From contig OZ123195.1 in assembly GCA_964204605.1 (NCBI GenBank), positions 2,356,001-2,420,000 on the forward strand: a stretch of 64,000 nucleotides of DNA, written 5' to 3'. A program made the translations under genes and the position numbers. Source of the stretch: UBA961 sp014191195. Lineage in GTDB: Bacteria; Bacteroidota; Ignavibacteria; Kapaibacteriales; UBA961. The notes below the pieces were generated by a model that did not search any database, had not been told where the DNA came from, and saw only the letters and a list, made by a program, of their open reading frames with translations. Every line of letters starts with the position of its first letter. The stretch's first letter is position 1. Shown in pieces: positions 38,267 through 47,182 of the stretch.

Positions 38267-41200
38267 ATGAAGAAATTATTCTCATTATTGATTATTACAT
38301 TTTGTTCCTTAACTCTAGGTGCTTCACTAGCACAGTCTAGAGAAATGGACAAAAGTAAATTAACATCGTTTCTTGCCGGCTCTAATGCTGGTAATGAATT
38401 TTATTTTTCATTTCCCGCATGTTATGATGAAGAATCACCTGGATCTGATAATTATTTAAGAGTATTTGTTGCTTCTGGTGTTCGCCAAGAAATTACCGTA
38501 GAAGTTGAATCTCAAGGTTGGAGAGAATCAAAAATTGCTGTTGCAAATGATGTTGTAGAATTTAAAATTCCAACCACTGTTGGACAACCTTTCTATAAAA
38601 GGGGACGCGATAAAGCACCAAAAGAACAAGTATATTTTAAAGCAGCTGTTCACGTAAAAGCCCGTGCTCCAATTATTTGTTATGGTGTTACCCGCTATCA
38701 ATATACAAGTGATGGCTTTTTAGCTATTCCTATTTCTGCTTTTGGTAGTGAATATGTTATTGCTTCTTATCCTCAATATACAGCGGCAGGTTTTGGTTAT
38801 TTTCTTCCCGCAGAATCGAATATTATAGCAGCATATGATGATACAGAAGTAACATTTACAATGGGTGGAACAGCAGGTTCCATGACTACTGGAGGCCTTA
38901 AAAAAGGACAAAAAGCTACTTTTAATATGATGAAAGGCGATGTACTTTGCTTTGCAAACGATGCCGATGCCCAAGATATTGCTGGTTCATTAGTTAAAGC
39001 TACTAAACCAATTGGTGTTGTTTCAGGTAATCAATGCGCAAATGTTCCCTCGGGTGTATATGCCTGTGATTATATAAGTGAAATGGAATTGCCAACATTT
39101 ACGTGGGGTAAGGAATATCATGTTACTCCCATTGTTGGCCGATTAAAAGCTCCTGTCATTCGTATCTTTGCTAAAGAACGTGATACTAAAGTATTTCGAG
39201 ATGGCCTGGATTGGATGCGTATTACCTTGAATTCACGAGGCGAGGGTGATGCATTTATTGAACGCCGCGCATTTGATGGATTATTGGCTGATGTTGTCAA
39301 TACAGGTGGTACACCATGTAAAGTTATTTCTGCAGATAAACCAATTTATATCATGTTGTATAATACTGGACAATCTGATGATAATGTAACAAGTGATCCA
39401 TTTGCAATGGTTATGACCCCATTAGAGCAATATCAAAAAGAGATTGTATTCTGTACGCCAGGAGCCAAAGGTGGTTCTCTTCCATTTTTAAGACAATATG
39501 TAAACTTAGTATATGAAAATAGCCCTGATGGATCTGTGCCTGATGATTTAGAATTTGCTACTGTTGTGAATGGAAAGTTTTCTTGGAAAAAAGTTAATGT
39601 CCAATTTGGTGCTTCACCAGGATATAAATTCTCTATTCCAATTAGAGGCAAAACCTATTCTATGAAACGTCTTCAGTTAAATGGAGATGGCGTTTATCGC
39701 ATCAGAGCAAAGTCTCCATTTGCGGGTTATGCATATGGTTTTTCTTGGTATGATTCCTATGGCTTCCCAACAAGCGTTGCTTTAGGCGATTTAGAGAAAA
39801 AAGATACTGTAAAGCCAGATCCAAAATGGAAAGTATTATGCAATGGATCTGTAGTTGGTGCCGATGGTTCTGGCTCTGCATTAGTAACAGATAAACCAGA
39901 TGATCCAAATCTACGCTCAAATCTTGCCTTGATTTATATGGATTTAGATTCTAGTTATAATTATGACTTTAATTATGATAAAAAGCGTGAATTCATTGCA
40001 GGCACAACAATTACAACTGATTGGTCTTTAAATGTCATCGATCTAGCCCTAGATGCACGCGCAATGCTCATTTTTGTAGATAGAGCAGGTAATGACACAA
40101 TTATCGAAGTAAATTATAAAGCATTTAGCGTAGATGTTATAGCAAAAGAAACTGATTTTGGTTTATTAAAACCTGGTCAAAAAAAGACAAAGCAAATTGA
40201 CTTAGTGAATTTGAATAAAAACTCTGAAGCAATTGTAAAAGGCTTTAGATTAAAAAGTGGTTCAACTGGCTTTACACTTCAAAATATTACATTCCCACTT
40301 ACAATTCCAGCAGGTGGCAAAGTTACATTAGATGTCGAATTCACAAAAGATGTTATCGGTGAATTTAATGATATATTTCTTATCGATGATGGCTGCGTTA
40401 TAGCCGAAAAAGGAATAGTAAAAGCTAAAGTAGGTGAACCAATTATCTATGTAAGTGAAATTGATTTTGGATCTATCAAAAAAGGAACATCCTCAATTTT
40501 ACCATTATCTGTAAGAAATGAAGGAACTGTTCCTTTAACAATTACAGGCTATACAATGCCTACCCAACCTACAATCTTTAAACCTATGAACTGGCCGGCA
40601 ATTTCTGCTATGAATCCATGGATTCTGGCTGTTGGAGCAAGTAAACAATTAGATGTAGAATTTACTGCATTAGACAAGATATCGTACACCGATCAGATAG
40701 TATTTTCAAGTGATGCAAGTAGCCGCGATAGCATAGGCGAATTACGTGGCCGTGGCGTAGAAGGCGGATTAATTGCCCGTGGTTATGATTGGCAACGTCG
40801 CAGAACCAATGCAGGGCCTTATGTATCAGATAGTGGTATATATTTAAAGAATATAGGTAATGCTAATGTTACGATTCGTCAGGCAACAGCATTAAATCCA
40901 GCTGCAGCATATTCCTATGATAATAATTTTGCGAATCAGTTAACATTAAAGCCAGACGAAGAAGGCTGGTATCCAGCTGCATTCTCACCAGCAATACCAG
41001 GTGGCGATACATTAAAGATTAGATTCGAGACAATCGATGGTACATTTACAGAAACAGAACCACCATTGCGTGGTGCAGGTATTGTCGGTCATTTAGCAAC
41101 ACAGAATTATGATTTTGATACAACATTTGTACAAGGAATCGTAAAACCAGTGAATAAGAAGACAGTTATTATAGAGAATATAGGTACTAAAGTAAACGGT

Positions 41201-42538
41201 GCAGATTTCTCTGATAATGTTCTTATTGATAGTATTTTCATAACAAATGCGGGTACAATAGCAGATAAGATAACAGGTAATGTGTATGGCACAAGTGGCT
41301 TCCGCTTTGACTACTCAGCAATGAAATTACCAGTAACATTAAAGCCAGGCGAAAGATTATCAATCCCAGCAGAATTCCAGGCCCAGAAGCCAGGGATTGT
41401 AATGGAGTCAATCAGTACACAAAGTGATGCAGATAATGTAGTCCAGAGTGATTGGTCAGGCTTTGGTGTTGATCCATTTAAACCAGATCCACGTATTGTA
41501 TTAGTTGGTGGTAAGGTAGATAATATCTGTATAGGAAGTCAAGGCATAATCTTGGCATCAGTCCAGAATACAGGCAATGTCAAGTTTCCGATATTGAATG
41601 CATTTATAGAGCCAGCTAATCCAGAATTCCTATTAGATCCGAATTCATTAACATCATTAAAAGCAACATCATTAGATTTAGCAGAAACCCGTCCAATATC
41701 AATCTTGTTTAGTCCAAAAGCACCTGTAGGTGTTAAGACAGCAATATTGGCATTGATCGGCCCAACAGATCAGGATACAACACGTGTTGTTGTAACAGGC
41801 ACAGCAGTAGATTATTCCTATACAGTAGTAACAAAAGGCGCAACGGGCGTAAAGATTGGATCCAGTACAGATATTGTATTATCCTTCCAAAGCGCACCGG
41901 ATGCGAATGCAAATCTCCAATCAATGCGTTTTGTAGTAGATTTTGATAACAAGGTATTTTCACCAGTAGTTAACAATATCAAGACAGCTGGTAATTATGC
42001 AGGCGCAGGTTATAGTATAGGTAATGCATCGATAGTATCTCCAGGCAAGCTTCAATTTGATGTGATAGCATTAAATACAAAGATTGATAAGAGTGGAGAT
42101 ATTGTAACGATACCAATGAATGTGTATTTACCGGTAGATGGTAAGAAAGAATTTGATGTTATTTCTACGATCACAAACTCGAATCCATGTGTAAATATTA
42201 AGCCATTACCAGGAAAGATAGAAATCGATCCAACCTGTGCTTATTCATTACGTGGAGTAGATAGTAAAGGTCAAGCATTTTCATTGCAGAGTGTAAGCCC
42301 TAATCCGATAGTAAATGGCATGGGCGAGCTTGTGTTTTCAGTAGGATTTAAGGTACAGACAGAGATTTCATTGTATACAATGACAGGTGAACGAGTAGCG
42401 ATCATTAATGATGGCGTCTTAGAAGCTGGCGTGTATACTGCACAAGTACCATTTGCGAATATCCCATCAGGAAGCTATGTGGTTAAAATGGTAGCAGGCC
42501 CATATATTGATCAACAACAGATATCAGTTACTAAATAA
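38267..42538 (+). CDS. giant IgGFc-binding-domain T9SS protein, copy 1
   Basis: The 1,423-residue protein has a signal peptide (about 1-23) and an N-terminal IgGFc-binding-type domain (about 35-480). Hallmarks are GNEFYFSFP, NIIAAYDDTEVTF, GVVSGNQCANVPSG and MELPTFTWGKEYHVTPI. Several choice-of-anchor-D beta repeats follow (about 620-1160), then a cohesin-like region near 1190-1330 (YTVVTKGATGVKIGSSTDIVLSF-type), and a type A T9SS sorting domain (about 1345-1423) with SPNPIVNG. It is likely a surface-attached or secreted adhesin; IgG binding itself is not implied. The last 1.9 kb, including the 3' terminator, is nearly identical to the next gene, and codon style changes near 40.68 kb. Confidence 0.9.
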   Translation: MKKLFSLLIITFCSLTLGASLAQSREMDKSKLTSFLAGSNAGNEFYFSFPACYDEESPGSDNYLRVFVASGVRQEITVEVESQGWRESKIAVANDVVEFKIPTTVGQPFYKRGRDKAPKEQVYFKAAVHVKARAPIICYGVTRYQYTSDGFLAIPISAFGSEYVIASYPQYTAAGFGYFLPAESNIIAAYDDTEVTFTMGGTAGSMTTGGLKKGQKATFNMMKGDVLCFANDADAQDIAGSLVKATKPIGVVSGNQCANVPSGVYACDYISEMELPTFTWGKEYHVTPIVGRLKAPVIRIFAKERDTKVFRDGLDWMRITLNSRGEGDAFIERRAFDGLLADVVNTGGTPCKVISADKPIYIMLYNTGQSDDNVTSDPFAMVMTPLEQYQKEIVFCTPGAKGGSLPFLRQYVNLVYENSPDGSVPDDLEFATVVNGKFSWKKVNVQFGASPGYKFSIPIRGKTYSMKRLQLNGDGVYRIRAKSPFAGYAYGFSWYDSYGFPTSVALGDLEKKDTVKPDPKWKVLCNGSVVGADGSGSALVTDKPDDPNLRSNLALIYMDLDSSYNYDFNYDKKREFIAGTTITTDWSLNVIDLALDARAMLIFVDRAGNDTIIEVNYKAFSVDVIAKETDFGLLKPGQKKTKQIDLVNLNKNSEAIVKGFRLKSGSTGFTLQNITFPLTIPAGGKVTLDVEFTKDVIGEFNDIFLIDDGCVIAEKGIVKAKVGEPIIYVSEIDFGSIKKGTSSILPLSVRNEGTVPLTITGYTMPTQPTIFKPMNWPAISAMNPWILAVGASKQLDVEFTALDKISYTDQIVFSSDASSRDSIGELRGRGVEGGLIARGYDWQRRRTNAGPYVSDSGIYLKNIGNANVTIRQATALNPAAAYSYDNNFANQLTLKPDEEGWYPAAFSPAIPGGDTLKIRFETIDGTFTETEPPLRGAGIVGHLATQNYDFDTTFVQGIVKPVNKKTVIIENIGTKVNGADFSDNVLIDSIFITNAGTIADKITGNVYGTSGFRFDYSAMKLPVTLKPGERLSIPAEFQAQKPGIVMESISTQSDADNVVQSDWSGFGVDPFKPDPRIVLVGGKVDNICIGSQGIILASVQNTGNVKFPILNAFIEPANPEFLLDPNSLTSLKATSLDLAETRPISILFSPKAPVGVKTAILALIGPTDQDTTRVVVTGTAVDYSYTVVTKGATGVKIGSSTDIVLSFQSAPDANANLQSMRFVVDFDNKVFSPVVNNIKTAGNYAGAGYSIGNASIVSPGKLQFDVIALNTKIDKSGDIVTIPMNVYLPVDGKKEFDVISTITNSNPCVNIKPLPGKIEIDPTCAYSLRGVDSKGQAFSLQSVSPNPIVNGMGELVFSVGFKVQTEISLYTMTGERVAIINDGVLEAGVYTAQVPFANIPSGSYVVKMVAGPYIDQQQISVTK

Positions 42539-42602
42539 AACGAGTAACAGAATATATGAAAGGGTAGAAGTTTTACTTCTACCCTTTTTTTATTATATGA
42601 AA
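40652..42602 (+). repeat. 1.95-kb direct repeat, upstream copy
   Basis: This segment codes for the C-terminal 628 residues of copy 1 plus the 3' untranslated region and terminator. It repeats at 45145-47095 with a constant offset of 4,493 bases. I see six mismatches (41317, 42079, 42097, 42253, 42301, 42334), all at third codon positions and synonymous. Identity stops abruptly at both ends. Confidence 0.95.
42559..42590 (+). terminator. terminator of IgGFc-domain gene copy 1
   Basis: A 13-bp perfect stem (AAAGGGTAGAAGT, 42559-42571; ACTTCTACCCTTT, 42575-42587) with a TTT loop leads into a T run. It lies inside the repeated segment. Confidence 0.92.
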
Positions 42603-42738
42603 CTATTTTATAATTATTTCGATTTTAGATTTTTATTGAATGTGATTACATATTTTTTTTTAATTTGCGTCAGTATCTAATTGTAAATCAGTAAATCTAT
42701 ATAAAACATAATTATTTAATATTTTTTGGGAATTATAC

Positions 42739-44118
42739 ATGAAGAAAATGCTTCTCCTTTGTGTGTTGGCTGTATCAGCTTTTGCACTTAGCTTTTCCTG
42801 TATCTCAGCTAAGGAAATGGACAAAAGTAAATTGCCATCTCTATTAGCCGGATCTAATGCTGGTAATGATTTCTATATTTCATTTCCACCTTGTTATGAA
42901 GAATCTGCCGGCGCAGAAAATACACTTAGAATATTTGTTGCTTCTGGTGTTCGCCAAGAAATAGTTTTAGAGGTTGAGTCACAAGGTTATCGTGTAAATA
43001 AAATTGCAGTACCTAATGATGTAATTGAATTCAAAATACCAACAACAGTTGGTCAACCATATTCTAAAGGTGTTACTACACTTGCTCCTCCAGAGCAGGT
43101 TTATCAAAAAGCGGCTGTTCATATTAAAGCACGTGCTCCAATTATTTGTTATGGAGTTACCCGTTTTTTATATACGAGTGATGGCTTTTTAGCTATTCCT
43201 GTATCAGCTTTTGGTAATGAATATGTTGTTGCTTCTTATCCTCAATATACTGCTGCTGGATCTGTATATGATTTACCATCATTAACAAATATTATAGCAG
43301 CATATGATGAAACCGAAGTAACATTTACAATGGGTGGAACACTTGGTTCTAGAACAACTGGTGGTTTAAAAAAAGGACAAAAACTTACAGTAACAATGAA
43401 CAGAGGCGATGTTTGGTGCTTTGCAGATGCCTGTGATGCCTGTGATGTTGCTGGTTCATTAGTTAAATCTACCAAACCAATTGGTGTTGTTTCAGGTAAT
43501 CAATGCGCAAATGTTCCAGCTGGTGTACCTTGGTGTGATTTTATTGTAGAAATGGAATTGCCAACATTTACGTGGGGTAAGGAGTATCATGTTACTCCCA
43601 TCGTTGGTCGTTTAAAGGCTCCTGTTATTCGTGTGTTCGCAAAAGAACGTGATACCAAAGTATTTCGTGATGGCCAGGATTGGATGCGTATCACATTGAA
43701 TTCACGAGGCGAGGGTGATGCATTTATTGAACGCCGCGCATTTGATGGACTATTAGCTGATGTTGTTAATGCAGGTGGTACGCCATGTAAAGTTATTTCC
43801 GCTGATAAGCCAATTTATATCATGTTGTATAATTCTGGCCAAGCAGATGATAATGTACCGAGCGATCCATTTTCAATGGTTATGACCCCATTAGAGCAAT
43901 ATCAAAAAGAGGTTGTATTCTGTACGCCAGGAGCCAAAGGTGGTTCTCTTCCATTTTTAAGACAATATGTAAACTTAGTATATGCAAATAATCCTGATGG
44001 TTCTATTCCTGATGACTTAGAATTTGCAACTGTAGTGAATGGTAAAGTTTACTTGGAAAAAAGTGAGCGTCCAGTTTGGTGCGAAATCCAGGATATCAAA
44101 TTCGCTAGTTCCTATTAG
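42739..44118 (+). CDS. N-terminal piece of IgGFc-domain copy 2, as written
   Basis: This open frame of 459 residues carries a signal peptide (MKKMLLLCVLAVSAFAL) and the whole IgGFc-binding-type domain, including GNDFYISFP, GVVSGNQCANVPAG and the shared WMRITLNSRGEGDAFIERRA segment. It diverges clearly from copy 1 in the first 120 residues and around 205-255. Cys-rich CFADACDACD replaces CFANDADAQD. The apparent stop follows the first doubled base at 44043-44044, so the last 25 or so residues are out of frame and not meaningful. Confidence 0.6.
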   Translation: MKKMLLLCVLAVSAFALSFSCISAKEMDKSKLPSLLAGSNAGNDFYISFPPCYEESAGAENTLRIFVASGVRQEIVLEVESQGYRVNKIAVPNDVIEFKIPTTVGQPYSKGVTTLAPPEQVYQKAAVHIKARAPIICYGVTRFLYTSDGFLAIPVSAFGNEYVVASYPQYTAAGSVYDLPSLTNIIAAYDETEVTFTMGGTLGSRTTGGLKKGQKLTVTMNRGDVWCFADACDACDVAGSLVKSTKPIGVVSGNQCANVPAGVPWCDFIVEMELPTFTWGKEYHVTPIVGRLKAPVIRVFAKERDTKVFRDGQDWMRITLNSRGEGDAFIERRAFDGLLADVVNAGGTPCKVISADKPIYIMLYNSGQADDNVPSDPFSMVMTPLEQYQKEVVFCTPGAKGGSLPFLRQYVNLVYANNPDGSIPDDLEFATVVNGKVYLEKSERPVWCEIQDIKFASSY

Positions 44119-45558
44119 ATGGCAAAACCTATTCTATGAAACGTCTTCAATTAAATGGAGATGGCGTTTACCGTATCAGGGCAAAGTGAACGTTTTGCAG
44201 GTTATGCATATGGTTTTTCTAATTATGATTCCTATGGCTTCCCAACAAGCGTTGCTTTAGGAGATTTAGAGAAAAAAGATACTGTAAAGCCAGATCCAAA
44301 ATGGAAAGTATTATGCAATGGATCTGTAGTTGGTGCCGATGGTTCTGGCTCTGCAATGGTAACAGATAAACCAGATGATGCCAAATTTCCGCTCGAATCT
44401 TGCCTTGATTTATATGGATTTAGATTCTAGTTATAATTATGACTTTAATTATGATAAAAAGCGTGAATTCATTGCAGGCACAACAATTACAACTGATTGG
44501 TCTTTAAATGTCATCGATCTAGCCCTAGATGCACGCGCATTGCTCGTTTTTGTAGATAGAGCAGGTAATGACACAATTATCGACAGTAAATTATAAAGCA
44601 TTTAGCGTAGATGTTATAGCAAAAGAAACTGATTTTGGTTTATTAAAACCTGGTCAAAAAAAGACAAAGCAAATTGACTTAGTGAATCTTGAATAAAAAC
44701 TTCTGCAGCAATTGTAAAAGGCTTTAGATTAAAAAGTGGTTCAACTGGCTTTACACTTCAAAATATTACATTCCCACTTACAATTCCAGCAGGTGGCAAA
44801 GTTACATTAGATGTCGAATTCACAAAAGATGTTATCGGTGAATTTACCGATGCATTTATTATGGATGACGGTTGCGTAACTAGCCGAAAAAGGAATCGTA
44901 AAAGCTAAAGTAGGTGAGCCTGTTATCTATGTAAGTGAAATTGATTTTGGAGCCATCAAAAAAGGGACAACTTCAATCTTACCTATGATCAATGTAAGAA
45001 ATGAAGGAACTGTTCCTTTAACAATTACAGGCTATACACATGCCTACCCAAGCCTACAATCTTTAAACCTAGTGAACTGGCCGGCAATTTCTGCTATGCA
45101 ACTCCATTGGATTCTGGCTAGTTGGAGCAAGTCAAACAATATATGATGTAGAATTTACTGCATTAGACAAGATATCGTACACCGATCAGATAGTATTTTC
45201 AAGTGATGCAAGTAGCCGCGATAGCATAGGCGAATTACGTGGCCGTGGCGTAGAAGGCGGATTAATTGCCCGTGGTTATGATTGGCAACGTCGCAGAACC
45301 AATGCAGGGCCTTATGTATCAGATAGTGGTATATATTTAAAGAATATAGGTAATGCTAATGTTACGATTCGTCAGGCAACAGCATTAAATCCAGCTGCAG
45401 CATATTCCTATGATAATAATTTTGCGAATCAGTTAACATTAAAGCCAGACGAAGAAGGCTGGTATCCAGCTGCATTCTCACCAGCAATACCAGGTGGCGA
45501 TACATTAAAGATTAGATTCGAGACAATCGATGGTACATTTACAGAAACAGAACCACCA

Positions 45559-47031
45559 TTGCGTGGTGCAGGTATTGTCGGTCATTTAGCAACACAGAAT
45601 TATGATTTTGATACAACATTTGTACAAGGAATCGTAAAACCAGTGAATAAGAAGACAGTTATTATAGAGAATATAGGTACTAAAGTAAACGGTGCAGATT
45701 TCTCTGATAATGTTCTTATTGATAGTATTTTCATAACAAATGCGGGTACAATAGCAGATAAGATAACAGGTAATGTGTATGGCACAAGTGGCTTCCGCTT
45801 TGACTACTCCGCAATGAAATTACCAGTAACATTAAAGCCAGGCGAAAGATTATCAATCCCAGCAGAATTCCAGGCCCAGAAGCCAGGGATTGTAATGGAG
45901 TCAATCAGTACACAAAGTGATGCAGATAATGTAGTCCAGAGTGATTGGTCAGGCTTTGGTGTTGATCCATTTAAACCAGATCCACGTATTGTATTAGTTG
46001 GTGGTAAGGTAGATAATATCTGTATAGGAAGTCAAGGCATAATCTTGGCATCAGTCCAGAATACAGGCAATGTCAAGTTTCCGATATTGAATGCATTTAT
46101 AGAGCCAGCTAATCCAGAATTCCTATTAGATCCGAATTCATTAACATCATTAAAAGCAACATCATTAGATTTAGCAGAAACCCGTCCAATATCAATCTTG
46201 TTTAGTCCAAAAGCACCTGTAGGTGTTAAGACAGCAATATTGGCATTGATCGGCCCAACAGATCAGGATACAACACGTGTTGTTGTAACAGGCACAGCAG
46301 TAGATTATTCCTATACAGTAGTAACAAAAGGCGCAACGGGCGTAAAGATTGGATCCAGTACAGATATTGTATTATCCTTCCAAAGCGCACCGGATGCGAA
46401 TGCAAATCTCCAATCAATGCGTTTTGTAGTAGATTTTGATAACAAGGTATTTTCACCAGTAGTTAACAATATCAAGACAGCTGGTAATTATGCAGGCGCA
46501 GGTTATAGTATAGGTAATGCATCGATAGTATCTCCAGGCAAGCTTCAATTTGATGTGATAGCATTAAATACGAAGATTGATAAGAGTGGCGATATTGTAA
46601 CGATACCAATGAATGTGTATTTACCGGTAGATGGTAAGAAAGAATTTGATGTTATTTCTACGATCACAAACTCGAATCCATGTGTAAATATTAAGCCATT
46701 ACCAGGAAAGATAGAAATCGATCCAACCTGTGCTTATTCATTACGCGGAGTAGATAGTAAAGGTCAAGCATTTTCATTGCAGAGTGTAAGCCCAAATCCG
46801 ATAGTAAATGGCATGGGCGAGCTTGTATTTTCAGTAGGATTTAAGGTACAGACAGAGATTTCATTGTATACAATGACAGGTGAACGAGTAGCGATCATTA
46901 ATGATGGCGTCTTAGAAGCTGGCGTGTATACTGCACAAGTACCATTTGCGAATATCCCATCAGGAAGCTATGTGGTTAAAATGGTAGCAGGCCCATATAT
47001 TGATCAACAACAGATATCAGTTACTAAATAA
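45559..47031 (+). CDS. C-terminal piece of IgGFc-domain copy 2, as written
   Basis: This frame encodes the final anchor-D repeat, the cohesin-like domain and the T9SS sorting domain, identical in protein sequence to copy 1. The collinear frame is actually open from at least 45145, and the nominal start is only an internal TTG (Leu in copy 1). There is no ribosome site or signal peptide, so it is not an independent gene but the 3' end of copy 2. Confidence 0.6.
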   Translation: MRGAGIVGHLATQNYDFDTTFVQGIVKPVNKKTVIIENIGTKVNGADFSDNVLIDSIFITNAGTIADKITGNVYGTSGFRFDYSAMKLPVTLKPGERLSIPAEFQAQKPGIVMESISTQSDADNVVQSDWSGFGVDPFKPDPRIVLVGGKVDNICIGSQGIILASVQNTGNVKFPILNAFIEPANPEFLLDPNSLTSLKATSLDLAETRPISILFSPKAPVGVKTAILALIGPTDQDTTRVVVTGTAVDYSYTVVTKGATGVKIGSSTDIVLSFQSAPDANANLQSMRFVVDFDNKVFSPVVNNIKTAGNYAGAGYSIGNASIVSPGKLQFDVIALNTKIDKSGDIVTIPMNVYLPVDGKKEFDVISTITNSNPCVNIKPLPGKIEIDPTCAYSLRGVDSKGQAFSLQSVSPNPIVNGMGELVFSVGFKVQTEISLYTMTGERVAIINDGVLEAGVYTAQVPFANIPSGSYVVKMVAGPYIDQQQISVTK

Positions 47032-47051
47032 AACGAGTAACAGAATATATG

Positions 47052-47083
47052 AAAGGGTAGAAGTTTTACTTCTACCCTTTTTT
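47052..47083 (+). terminator. terminator of IgGFc-domain gene copy 2
   Basis: This is the same 13-bp stem, TTT loop and T run as at 42559, carried within the repeat. Confidence 0.92.
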
Positions 47084-47182
47084 TATTATATGAAAAGATT
47101 TTGCAACAATGAATGGTTATAATCGTTATATAAAATCAGTTTTAAAAATACATGTATTTACTAATCTCTTAAAAGGTTTACA

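Larger units (their letters stand above)
42739..47031 (+). pseudogene. giant IgGFc-domain T9SS protein, copy 2 (apparently frameshifted, probably intact)
   Basis: The tandem paralog of the preceding gene is collinear from its signal peptide to its T9SS domain, but as written it breaks into pieces at 44118 and beyond. Between 44043 and 45144 there are 24 extra single bases and no losses. Each extra base can be explained as a codon position at which the two paralogs differ and where both variants appear side by side, for example 45071-45072 (A,G for ATG/GTG) and 45051-45052 (A,G for CAA/CAG). Dropping one base of each pair restores 1,423 codons. A sequencing or assembly consensus error is therefore much more likely than decay. 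It has the same predicted role as copy 1, with a distinct N-terminal half. Confidence 0.75.
45145..47095 (+). repeat. 1.95-kb direct repeat, downstream copy
   Basis: This is the second copy of the 40652-42602 segment. Its left edge abuts the last doubled base (45143-45144), and its right edge lies 64 bases past the stop codon, beyond the terminator. No inverted terminal repeats, target duplications or transposase are visible, so homologous gene conversion or recent segmental duplication is the likely origin. Confidence 0.95.

Noticed and set aside
42739..47031. Natural pseudogene decay of the second IgGFc paralog
   Set aside because: Decay should give deletions, stops and non-synonymous drift. 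Here only insertions are seen, each readable as a doubled SNP, and the 3' part differs from copy 1 only silently at the sites noticed.
45145..47095. Insertion sequence or transposon as the cause of the 1.95-kb repeat
   Set aside because: No transposase, terminal inverted repeats or target-site duplication was found at the edges; the repeat is simply the 3' coding part and terminator of two paralogous genes.
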